NCBI GenBank assembly: GCA_020687485.1 | Contig: JAJEQR010000007.1 | Location: 48,164-112,163 of the forward strand | Length of the DNA: 64,000 nucleotides | Source: Hominifimenecus microfluidus | Lineage (GTDB): Bacteria; Bacillota; Clostridia; Lachnospirales; Lachnospiraceae | Direction: 5' to 3' | Part shown: positions 34,716 through 41,018 of the stretch, piece by piece | How positions within the stretch are numbered: the stretch's first letter is position 1 | Layout: every line of letters begins with the position of its first letter | Notes under the pieces: generated by a model | Seen by the model: only the letters and a program-made list of their open reading frames with translations | Told to the model about the DNA's origin: nothing | Database searches by the model: none | Made by a program: the position numbers and the translations under genes

Positions 34716-35495
34716 CTATTCCTCCATATCTTTCAGCAGTTCCGTCACAACGTTTCGATAGTCCTGCGTAACAATACAATTTTTAGAAAACTTCGGAAGC
34801 GGTACGCGCTGCATGGTTGCCTTTTCCGCAATGATGGATCTTCTAACAGCCGTCACGAAGCAATCCTGTCCAGATGATTCTTTCAGCCATGCTTCCACCT
34901 GAAGGCTTGTCTGGTTCTTCTGTCGCATAGTCATTAAAATCTTCATGCGGATCCGGTCGTTCAGGCTTCGCAGATCTTCCAGCTGTTCATCCATATTCGC
35001 AATCGCTTCAATTTCAAATCCGCCGATTTTAACCGGAAGGATCACAAGATCCGTCGCCACCAAAACATTCGTCACGGTCATATCTAGCAGCAACCCGCAA
35101 TCAACCACGCAATAATCATATACATCCTGCACTTCCAGCATTGCAGCCGCAAAACGAAGGATCTGATCTTCTTTTTCGTTCAGCAGCAGATTCATGTTCG
35201 TCCGCATTAAGTATCCATTTGCTGTGATGATGTCAATATTGTGATATGGTGTTGTCTGGATCAAATCTGTTGTCTTGTAAGATCCTCCGACGCTTCTGTG
35301 TCTTTCTAATAATTCAGACATCCCGATCCCTTCCGGTTTGTATCTGTCATACAGCATTGATACATTGCCCTGCTGATCCGCATCTACCAGCAGCACCTTC
35401 TTCCCCTGTTCTTCTCCCAGCAGGTAAGCGATCGAAGCCGCCGTCATTGTTTTGCCAATCCCGCCCTTCTGGTTCATAATTGCGATTGTTTTCAT
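34716..35495 (-). CDS. parA: ParA-family partition ATPase
   Basis: A 259-residue Walker-type ATPase. The deviant P-loop is NQKGGIGKTMTAASIAYLLG (residues about 8-27), followed by LLVDADQQGNVS and a YDYCVVDCGLLLDMTV switch segment. This is the Soj/ParA pattern. With ParB in the same operon it forms a DNA-segregation system, which is unusual for a purely chromosomal prophage. Confidence 0.95.
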   Translation of the reverse strand: MKTIAIMNQKGGIGKTMTAASIAYLLGEEQGKKVLLVDADQQGNVSMLYDRYKPEGIGMSELLERHRSVGGSYKTTDLIQTTPYHNIDIITANGYLMRTNMNLLLNEKEDQILRFAAAMLEVQDVYDYCVVDCGLLLDMTVTNVLVATDLVILPVKIGGFEIEAIANMDEQLEDLRSLNDRIRMKILMTMRQKNQTSLQVEAWLKESSGQDCFVTAVRRSIIAEKATMQRVPLPKFSKNCIVTQDYRNVVTELLKDMEE

Positions 35496-35507
35496 GATGT
35501 GTACCTC

Positions 35508-35750
35508 CTATTTCACAATTTTGAATTTTTTCCTGTTTCTTTTTGCCTGTTCCTCCGTGATGATATATTCATCGCATTCCTGTTTCCATTTATCCGGATT
35601 CTTCGTATCTCCGTCATACCATCTGCACCACTCGCAGGCATCGCAAAATATCTTTGCTTCCCCTGCCGTTTTATCTTCGCTGTATAAATTGTTCGCGCAG
35701 TGATTGCAGATGCAGCCGCCGCAAGGAAAAGCATAATCACTTCGCTTCAT
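35508..35750 (-). CDS. Cysteine-rich zinc-type protein (80 aa)
   Basis: It starts MKRSDYAFPCGGCICNHCAN at 35750 and has further pairs CDACEWC and ECDEY. The spacing of cysteines suggests a small zinc-binding protein. It overlaps the upstream Cys-rich gene by 14 bp. Function unknown. Confidence 0.7.
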   Translation of the reverse strand: MKRSDYAFPCGGCICNHCANNLYSEDKTAGEAKIFCDACEWCRWYDGDTKNPDKWKQECDEYIITEEQAKRNRKKFKIVK

Positions 35751-35949
35751 AGTATTCGTTATACTGGCAACGCTTGCACTTCCGATCCAGCGTTCCGTCA
35801 TCCGGATTTCTGCACCCGGTACATTCTCCGCGACTGCTGATCACTGCTTCCTTGAATCCGAATTTTTTCTGTCTTTGTGCCAGTTCGCAGTTCTTCAGTG
35901 CTTTCCTTGCCTGTTTGGATCTTTCTTCTACTCTTTGAAAATAATACAT
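35737..35949 (-). CDS. Cysteine-rich protein (70 aa)
   Basis: A basic N-terminal helix (VEERSKQARKALKNCELAQR) precedes a CTGC...CKRC zinc pair. It overlaps the nuclease gene by 22 bp and the next gene by 14 bp. It is probably a small nucleic-acid-binding protein. Confidence 0.65.
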   Translation of the reverse strand: MYYFQRVEERSKQARKALKNCELAQRQKKFGFKEAVISSRGECTGCRNPDDGTLDRKCKRCQYNEYYEAK

Positions 35950-36395
35950 TTCACTTTCCCGCTCTTTCTGATCATCATGTTCTGTTCCGACATTGTATCT
36001 TCTCTGTTTCCAGTATCAATTTTCTTCAGGTTGATATATTCTTCCAGCACCCGGATCGCTTCTTCTGCCCCATAGCAAACTGTGCAGTAATGTCCTGCTG
36101 CCGCCAGTGCCTTCAGCATTTTCTTCTGGCTGTCTTCCAGTCTTCCGGTATCGTATTTCATTTCAATGTACAAACCGTTGTACATTCCCATCGGAACCGG
36201 AAGACACAGATCCGGAATCCCAGCTTTCACACCCATCTGTTTCAGTTTCACCGCTTCTGCTTTGTTGCGGCTCCCCCCATTCGGGCAATGATGCAGCAGT
36301 TCCAGTTCCGGATGTGCGTTCTGGTTCCATCGCGCCCAGTCCACGACGCTCATTTGCTCTGTATCCTCGCTTCTTCTTGCGTATCTTCGATTCAC
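35928..36395 (-). CDS. VRR-NUC family nuclease
   Basis: A 155-residue protein from a GTG start at 36395. AAGGAGG lies upstream, and GTG overlaps the stop of the 39-residue gene as GTGA. The VRR-NUC core is ELLHHCPNGGSRNKAEAVKL, KQMGVKAGIPDLCLP and LYIEMKYDTGRL, with the D and E-x-K catalytic residues. Such stand-alone nucleases occur in phage replication modules and may resolve junctions or branched DNA. Confidence 0.9.
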   Translation of the reverse strand: MNRRYARRSEDTEQMSVVDWARWNQNAHPELELLHHCPNGGSRNKAEAVKLKQMGVKAGIPDLCLPVPMGMYNGLYIEMKYDTGRLEDSQKKMLKALAAAGHYCTVCYGAEEAIRVLEEYINLKKIDTGNREDTMSEQNMMIRKSGKVKCIIFKE

Positions 36396-36511
36396 TCTTC
36401 TTCCTCCTTGCATATGTTCCAATATTTGCAGAACAGGCAGCAGTGATTGCATTGCTGGATCATGATCATACGGATCATGTGCTGGATCTTCTTTGCGATG
36501 CTCCTGATCAT
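36392..36511 (-). CDS. Small Cys-rich protein (39 aa)
   Basis: ATG at 36511 (ATGA overlap with the transglycosylase stop, GAGGG upstream) to TGA at 36392 (GTGA overlap with the nuclease start). Its tail CNHCCLFCKYWNICKEEEE has several cysteines. The double stop/start coupling supports a real gene. Confidence 0.55.
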   Translation of the reverse strand: MIRSIAKKIQHMIRMIMIQQCNHCCLFCKYWNICKEEEE

Positions 36512-37368
36512 CTGCGTCCCTCCTCTGCTTTCTTTTTCTCTTCCTTCAGCTGTTGCGCTCGATCCATAATCTTCGTGTTGTATGTATACTTCACAACGCC
36601 CTGATCCCACAGATTCGCTTTTGCGCCCTGCTTCCCGTAGTTGTAAACTGCCAGTGTATAGTACGGAAGATCTTCATCTGGTACTGTTCCACGAAGATCG
36701 TTCTGGATTTCTGACAGATAATTCACGCCAACCAGCACATTCTGATATGGATTCTTCAAGTCATACGCTCCCAGTTCTTCCATCCTTTGCATATGCCATT
36801 TTTCCGACACCTGCATCAAACCGATTGACGTTCCATTGTCGCCTTCAGCGTCCCATCTGCATCGGGATTCCTGTTCGATCAGTGCAAAAACCATTTCATA
36901 ATCGACGCCATTCTGTTCGCATACAATGTATGTGTATACCTGAATGATCGTCGGTAACTCTCCGCCTGCCGCCTTGCATTCTTCAGATATTTCATGATAG
37001 TAAAATCCTGTCACTTGATCGCTCCCCCAGTCCTGCGACATTGTATTCCACGGAAAATCATATGTACCGTACAGACTTTTGCATCCATATACATCCGTCA
37101 TGTCTGTCTGCTCCACTGGATCCTGCCGATCATACAATTCTTCGATCTGTTCCTGCTGCTGCCGGATCTCCTTATCCCACGCCTGCACCTGCTTTTCAAA
37201 TTCGTGCATTTGTATTGTCAACACCAGCAGAAAAATGATCAGCGGCATCGCAAGCATTGCCGGATGCCTTGCAATGAAATCCCATACAGCACATACGATC
37301 TTCAAAGTCTTCCTGATCAGTCTTTTGATCTTTCTTCGTGCCGTTCTCCTACTTCTTGCCCTTGTCAT
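36508..37368 (-). CDS. Membrane-anchored lytic transglycosylase
   Basis: A 286-residue protein. A basic N-terminus and one transmembrane helix (PAMLAMPLIIFLLVLTIQM) are followed by a coiled coil and an SLT domain. The catalytic glutamate lies in ALIEQESRCRWDA, followed by GTSIGLMQVSEKW and NVLVGVNYLSEI. It lies in the early operon beside Rep and not in the lysis cassette. It may open the wall during entry or help assembly of a transfer apparatus; the role is inferred. Confidence 0.85.
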   Translation of the reverse strand: MTRARSRRTARRKIKRLIRKTLKIVCAVWDFIARHPAMLAMPLIIFLLVLTIQMHEFEKQVQAWDKEIRQQQEQIEELYDRQDPVEQTDMTDVYGCKSLYGTYDFPWNTMSQDWGSDQVTGFYYHEISEECKAAGGELPTIIQVYTYIVCEQNGVDYEMVFALIEQESRCRWDAEGDNGTSIGLMQVSEKWHMQRMEELGAYDLKNPYQNVLVGVNYLSEIQNDLRGTVPDEDLPYYTLAVYNYGKQGAKANLWDQGVVKYTYNTKIMDRAQQLKEEKKKAEEGRR

Positions 37369-38257
37369 GTGCCGTTCCTTTCCTCAACCGCATCCGCCCG
37401 TATATGTAGAACCTGCCGTTGAACGTGTTATATTTCACTTCTGCTTCAGCAAAATCATATTTATCGCCATACCATTTCATCAAATGATCGCAGACGTTCA
37501 GATCTCCTTTTACGATCCTGTCCACATCCTTCTGTTTTGTTTTGTAATGATTGACTTTTTCTTTCGGTTTCCGCAGTCCCTTTGATGCACACCATGTCTT
37601 TTGATACTTGCCTTTCTTGCTTTTCTCTTTCGTGATGTACCTTGCCATTCCGACCAGACCGTTTTCATCCCTCTGAAGCCTTCTGATTTCATTTCTTTTT
37701 CCAAGATTCCAGACCGCTTCAACCGTGTCCATATCCACATCGCCATCCATAACGATGTGATGATGCCAGCGTCCTTTTTCACTGCATTCTGTGACATACA
37801 CATATCTTGCATTACTCAATCCCTGCTTCTTCCGCTGATAATTCAGTCGCCTGATATAGTTCTGCATGTTCTTCGTTGCCACTTCCATCGAAGCAGGCAT
37901 ATTGTCATCCGTGTATGTGAATGTCGCCCATATATCTCTATCTGTGAAGTTCTCACCGATCACCCTTTCACACATCTTTTTACTGTTTTTATCATTCAGA
38001 TTCTTCTGTGCTTGCCTTTGCCTTTTCCTTTTCCCTTCATCCGGGATCTGATCTTTCTGTCCCTTCGTAAACTCTGGATAGATTTCCACTTCCAGCTGAT
38101 CACCTGATCGGATTTCCTTCGTTGCATAGATGCTTTTCACCTTTCCTTCCTTCAGGATCCTTTCTTCGTTTGCTTCCTCCATCTTATCCAGACTATTCAT
38201 GTATGCTGCTTCATAGTCGTAAGGGACATATACAGCCTTCCTTCTTTTCTTTCTCAT
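37349..38257 (-). CDS. HUH replication initiator (Rep, ORF2/G2P-like)
   Basis: A 302-residue protein with the HUH metal motif in GRWHHHIVMDGDVD. An upstream strand WATFTYTDD is typical of the REP_ORF2-G2P fold. The Tyr motif follows, probably MARYITKEK. It should nick a double-strand origin and start rolling-circle replication. ssb, parA and parB lie in the same direction downstream. The start has AAAGGAAG upstream. The leader is covered by a candidate antisense RNA. Confidence 0.88.
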   Translation of the reverse strand: MRKKRRKAVYVPYDYEAAYMNSLDKMEEANEERILKEGKVKSIYATKEIRSGDQLEVEIYPEFTKGQKDQIPDEGKRKRQRQAQKNLNDKNSKKMCERVIGENFTDRDIWATFTYTDDNMPASMEVATKNMQNYIRRLNYQRKKQGLSNARYVYVTECSEKGRWHHHIVMDGDVDMDTVEAVWNLGKRNEIRRLQRDENGLVGMARYITKEKSKKGKYQKTWCASKGLRKPKEKVNHYKTKQKDVDRIVKGDLNVCDHLMKWYGDKYDFAEAEVKYNTFNGRFYIYGRMRLRKGTAHDKGKK

Positions 38258-38334
38258 TCCCTTTACTTCCTTTAGTTGAATTGTTAGTATCCATTACAAG
38301 GTCGTTTTAGGAAGTCCAGAAAAGCGCGGATTCA

Positions 38335-38363
38335 TTGACTTTTCAGGCTGTCCGGTGTACAAT
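38335..38363 (+). promoter_or_regulatory. Promoter of candidate antisense RNA
   Basis: TTGACT (38335-38340), a 17-bp spacer and TACAAT (38358-38363) on the plus strand, opposite the rep leader. Confidence 0.65.
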
Positions 38364-38369
38364 ATCTTT

Positions 38370-38452
38370 GATGTGTACTATGGTTTTCGGGCATCGTCCT
38401 GAAGCCACTGTGAAGCCTTCTGGTGCCGCCAAGCATACCAGAGGGCTTTTAT
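38370..38452 (+). ncRNA. Candidate countertranscribed RNA controlling rep
   Basis: Between the promoter and an intrinsic terminator (stem AGCCTTCTGGT/ACCAGAGGGCT at 38414-38447, then TTTTATATT) lies a transcript of about 80 nt with no coding frame. It is fully antisense to the rep mRNA leader, the arrangement used for copy-number control in rolling-circle plasmids. The transcription start is estimated. Confidence 0.55.
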
Positions 38453-38453
38453 A

Positions 38454-38504
38454 TTACCCTGCTTTTCTAACGTCCTGCATCGCCTTCCTGACGCTCACTG
38501 TCAT
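38454..38504 (-). CDS. Possible 16-residue leader peptide before rep
   Basis: An ATG at 38504 uses AAGGAG from the end of the preceding gene and reads MTVSVRKAMQDVRKAG before TAA. It ends at the 3' edge of the antisense RNA gene. Leader peptides are part of some Rep control circuits. The frame is short and may be chance. Confidence 0.3.
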   Translation of the reverse strand: MTVSVRKAMQDVRKAG

Positions 38505-38508
38505 GTCA

Positions 38509-39291
38509 TTACTCCTTGATAAATTGTTCTGCTTTGAATCTGTCACCCATGTCCATAAAGTATCCGTACAAAAATTCTTTTTGTCTTTTGGTCAAACTTT
38601 TCATATTTGTCACGATATACCCTCCGCATCCTGTGGGATTATGAATCAAGCAGTATCCTTTTACTTCCGATAAAAAATCGCGCATCAAATGTCCGATTTC
38701 GTTATCTCCATTTTCTTTTACCCATTTCCAGTATTCATCGACAAAGCCTTTTCTTTCGCATATCATTTCCGCTGACTCTTCATGCGTTCCGAATGGTGAT
38801 TCTGTAAAGGTTCCTTCAGGCGATAGCCACCCGAATTCCTTATGTTGTACTTTGCTTTCCCTCTGCTTGCTTTGATCTTCTCCTTGCCCCGGCATTATTC
38901 CAGCATTAAAGTCTGCAAGATGTTTTCTGAATTTCTCCATGTCGATTTCCCGTTTAACAATTTCTTCGTAATTCAACGGTTTCCCTTCTTCTCCATCTTT
39001 CAGAAGTAGCATTCGACATGTTCCCCATTCCATTTCAGAAAATCCCAACCCATAACATTCCATCACATAATACATGCCTATCTTCAGATCTGGTTTTTGT
39101 TTCACTTCTATTGCATCAATAAAATTTTTGTTTCCCAATGCATTCCATACAATGTGAAAATAATATGCAAACCCTTTTTCAAATGACTGACACTTTCCTG
39201 CTTCATCAAGTACAATACAAGTGTCACACTTCCCGTCATAAACATGATGTTTGCATGATTTGTTATTGCATTCGATTTTTCTTTTTCCCAT
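38509..39291 (-). CDS. Hypothetical early protein with N-terminal zinc pair (260 aa)
   Basis: It starts MGKRKIECNNKSCKHHVYDG with cysteines at about 8, 13, 22 and 25 that could bind zinc. A mixed alpha/beta body follows, including HNPTGCGGYIVTNMKSLTKR near the C-terminus. It is upstream of rep and not recognised. Confidence 0.7.
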   Translation of the reverse strand: MGKRKIECNNKSCKHHVYDGKCDTCIVLDEAGKCQSFEKGFAYYFHIVWNALGNKNFIDAIEVKQKPDLKIGMYYVMECYGLGFSEMEWGTCRMLLLKDGEEGKPLNYEEIVKREIDMEKFRKHLADFNAGIMPGQGEDQSKQRESKVQHKEFGWLSPEGTFTESPFGTHEESAEMICERKGFVDEYWKWVKENGDNEIGHLMRDFLSEVKGYCLIHNPTGCGGYIVTNMKSLTKRQKEFLYGYFMDMGDRFKAEQFIKE

Positions 39292-39293
39292 TC

Positions 39294-39410
39294 TTAAATC
39301 CTTTCTATGTACCGCCTTCCGGCATAATCAAATCTGCGCCCATCCAGCGCAGTCATATATATCACCACATCCCTTCCGGCAACATCTGACGCTGCGTTGA
39401 TGCTTTTCAC
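39294..39410 (-). CDS. Possible small protein (38 aa, GTG start)
   Basis: A GTG at 39410 opens a 38-codon frame ending in TAA 3 bp before the next gene. It contains DVAGRDVVIYMTALDGRRFD and ends RYIERI, with protein-like composition. The ribosome binding site is weak, so this remains tentative. Confidence 0.35.
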   Translation of the reverse strand: MKSINAASDVAGRDVVIYMTALDGRRFDYAGRRYIERI

Positions 39411-39443
39411 ATTAAAAAGCACCTGAAAACCTGTTGAACATCC

Positions 39444-39564
39444 GCATAGAATTCTGGCAGTCTATGCCCGCCGCTATTTTTCCACAGTGTTCATCGGACG
39501 GCTATCAGCTTGCCATCGTCAGCGATCACGTTGCCATCGTGATCGGACGGGGCTTGCGCCCCGT
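39444..39564. other. Cluster of hairpins, possible replication origin or RNA
   Basis: Three perfect 7-bp stems occur in 120 bp of non-coding DNA: GCATAGA/TCTATGC (39444-39467), GATCACG/CGTGATC (39524-39544) and ACGGGGC/GCCCCGT (39547-39564). TGCCATCGT and CGGACGG are each repeated. None has a T-run. The position upstream of Rep makes it a candidate double-strand origin. Confidence 0.4.
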
Positions 39565-39571
39565 TTCGGCT

Positions 39572-39928
39572 TTACTCCCCGTTGAACATTTCTTTCAGAA
39601 GATCTTCGATGCCTGCTGCCACTTCCTGCCCCGCTTCCGCAAGCTGCTTGATCAGATCTTTCTGTTTTTCCATTTCTTCCTGTGTCGGAATCTCTACTGC
39701 CTTGCTATCCTGTTCCATTCCCTTAAAGATTGCATATATCACCAGCATACAATCTTCTTTCGTTTTGAACTCCGCGATCTCCTCTGCACATCCGTCAAAC
39801 ACCTGAATCGTATGTCTGATATTTTCAGTTTTTCTTTGCTTGTAGTCTTTTGATTCTTCGTATCCGATTCCTTCTATGTGACCGGACATGTTATAAATCC
39901 GTGTTTTGTCCTGCGATAAAATGTACAT
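39572..39928 (-). CDS. Hypothetical early protein (118 aa)
   Basis: It starts MYILSQDKTRIYNMSGHIEG, beta-rich, then KTKEDCMLVIYAIFKGMEQD and a C-terminal coiled coil. This architecture is common in small Firmicute phage proteins of unknown role. Confidence 0.7.
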   Translation of the reverse strand: MYILSQDKTRIYNMSGHIEGIGYEESKDYKQRKTENIRHTIQVFDGCAEEIAEFKTKEDCMLVIYAIFKGMEQDSKAVEIPTQEEMEKQKDLIKQLAEAGQEVAAGIEDLLKEMFNGE

Positions 39929-39940
39929 TTCTTCACCTTC

Positions 39941-40144
39941 TTAATAGTCATAATCAATATTTTCATCTGCTTCTGTGTAATATTCCCCGTCATAGCCTTT
40001 TGCCATCAGCTGATCGTAGCAGTCCCAGCAGACCAGCCTGAACGGAATCCCATTGCAATCCCGTGTGAACTGCATGTCACTTCGTTGCACCGTATGCCCG
40101 CACACGGGACATGTCCGGATGTCAGTCGATCTTTTCTTTGTCAC
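39941..40144 (-). CDS. Zinc-finger protein (67 aa)
   Basis: It has CPVCGHT near the start and a second pair CWDCYD, forming a treble-clef-like zinc site, and an acidic C-terminus. It overlaps the upstream gene by 4 bp. Function unknown. Confidence 0.7.
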   Translation of the reverse strand: MTKKRSTDIRTCPVCGHTVQRSDMQFTRDCNGIPFRLVCWDCYDQLMAKGYDGEYYTEADENIDYDY

Positions 40145-40461
40145 TGTCGTTCCTCCTCTCTGTTCTCTTTCATCAGCCAGATAGTTTCATCATCGTTGCA
40201 AATTCCGAAGTATTCATCTGTCCGTGTAAAGTTGAATTCAATTCCGTAAAACTGTCTGATTGCTAACTTGAAAACTTCCCATCTGTCCTGACAGCTTTTA
40301 CAGGTACAATCCCAGTATCCGAAGCCCAGTCCCTGATTCGGATCGCCAATTCCCGGCGTCGCTTTTCTTCTTTCTTCCAGTGCCTGATCCCACGCCTTGA
40401 TCGTTTCTTCCAGTTCTCCGCCCATTTCTGTCATCATAAATTTTTTAATATTCAGCTTCAT
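40141..40461 (-). CDS. Hypothetical early protein (106 aa)
   Basis: It starts MKLNIKKFMMTEMGGELEET at the ATG at 40461 (GAAAGGCGG upstream). It has a CTCKSCQDRWE zinc-like segment and an aromatic-rich C-terminal half (FKLAIRQFYGIEFNF). Not recognised. Confidence 0.65.
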   Translation of the reverse strand: MKLNIKKFMMTEMGGELEETIKAWDQALEERRKATPGIGDPNQGLGFGYWDCTCKSCQDRWEVFKLAIRQFYGIEFNFTRTDEYFGICNDDETIWLMKENREEERQ

Positions 40462-40510
40462 ATTCTTCCGCCTTTCATATGTACTTCCCCGATCCTTTTC
40501 AGGGAATAAA

Positions 40511-40711
40511 TTATATTGCCTTCTGTGCCATGTCTGCGCTGTACTGCTTCCGGTTTCCGTTTTCTGCGCCACCTCTTTTCAGTTCGTGGTAGATGGTGGC
40601 TCTGTGAACGTCCATTGCTTCCGCGATCTCTTCTGCACGCTTTCCCTGCTTGCACATCGCTTCAATGGCTTTCCGGTCTTCATAATTCAATCTTTTATAT
40701 TTCCTTGCCAC
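40511..40711 (-). CDS. Stand-alone IS30-type HTH_38 protein
   Basis: A 66-residue protein from a GTG start (GAAAGGAG upstream). It contains only the N-terminal IS30 DNA-binding domain: RLNYEDRKAIEAMCKQGKRA and VHRATIYHELKRG. It aligns with residues 6-65 of the transposase at the other end (shared IEA, EIA, VHR-TIY-ELKRG, YS-D-A). It has its own stop and lacks a DDE core. It may bind the same end sequences and regulate the transposase or early genes. Confidence 0.85.
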   Translation of the reverse strand: MARKYKRLNYEDRKAIEAMCKQGKRAEEIAEAMDVHRATIYHELKRGGAENGNRKQYSADMAQKAI

Positions 40712-40735
40712 GTTCTCATTCTCCTTTCCTTTGTA

Positions 40736-40774
40736 AATAAAAAATGCGGTAAGAGTTTTTACGCTCTACCGCAT
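40736..40774 (-). terminator. Right-end hairpin 1 with T-run
   Basis: On the minus strand ATGCGGTAGAG pairs with CTCTTACCGCAT (one bulge) and is followed by TTTTTATTT, directly before the first early gene. The arms repeat the end motif ATGCGG(T/C)A..GAG. Confidence 0.7.
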
Positions 40775-40788
40775 CCTGCTTTTTGTGT

Positions 40789-40833
40789 AAAAAAAATAAA
40801 TGCGGCAGAGGTTTAATACCTCTTGTCGCATTT
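40789..40833 (-). terminator. Right-end hairpin 2 with T-run, overlaps the terminal repeat
   Basis: AAATGCGACAAGAGGT pairs with ACCTCTGCCGCATTT and is followed on the minus strand by ATTTTTTTTAC. It may block host transcription entering the phage. One arm is the right terminal inverted repeat. Confidence 0.7.
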
Positions 40834-40836
40834 AAT
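40824..40836 (-). repeat. Right terminal inverted repeat of the prophage
   Basis: The reverse complement of the left ATTAAATGCGACA, 12 bp inside the right boundary. Confidence 0.7.
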
Positions 40837-40848
40837 TTTAAAACTTAT

Positions 40849-40864
40849 AAAAAACACGAGCCAT
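40849..40864. repeat. Right 16-bp flanking direct repeat of the prophage
   Basis: AAAAAACACGAGCCAT, identical to 1965-1980. Past it host sequence resumes. Confidence 0.85.
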
Positions 40865-40910
40865 GCCAGCCGGATTCTTCCTGTAAAGCATTAAGAGACT
40901 TTTATCTCAG

Positions 40911-40955
40911 TCGAGAAGACTCCCATCTCTTTCAGATGGCGAGTCTTCTCGACTT
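40911..40955. other. Long host hairpin
   Basis: GTCGAGAAGACTC-CCATCT pairs with AGATGGCGAGTCTTCTCGAC, a 19-bp stem with one bulge. No T-run follows on the minus strand. It lies between the surface-protein terminator and the prophage. Confidence 0.5.
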
Positions 40956-40961
40956 GAATGC

Positions 40962-40990
40962 AAAAGAAGATGCAGATAAAACTGCATCTT
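40962..40990. terminator. Terminator of the surface-protein gene
   Basis: AAAGAAGATGCAG/CTGCATCTTCTTT stem with T-rich tails on both sides, about 30 bp past the stop of the SPKTG protein. Confidence 0.8.
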
Positions 40991-41018
40991 CTTTCTCATG
41001 TAATTTAAAATCAAGTGA

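Larger units (their letters stand above)
1981..40848. mobile_element. Complete siphovirus prophage with IS30-type transposase and DGR
   Basis: A 38.9-kb element lying between two perfect 16-bp direct repeats. It has a 13-bp inverted repeat near both tips (1994-2006 and 40824-40836) and all modules of a cos-type long-tailed phage: repressor, replication, terminase, HK97-type head, tail, DGR, holin and endolysin. No tyrosine or serine recombinase gene was found inside it. The only DNA-rearranging enzyme besides nucleases and the DGR reverse transcriptase is an IS30-family DDE transposase, whose stop lies 42 bp from the left tip. Boundaries rest on the repeats and on the switch from phage to host genes. 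Confidence 0.85.
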
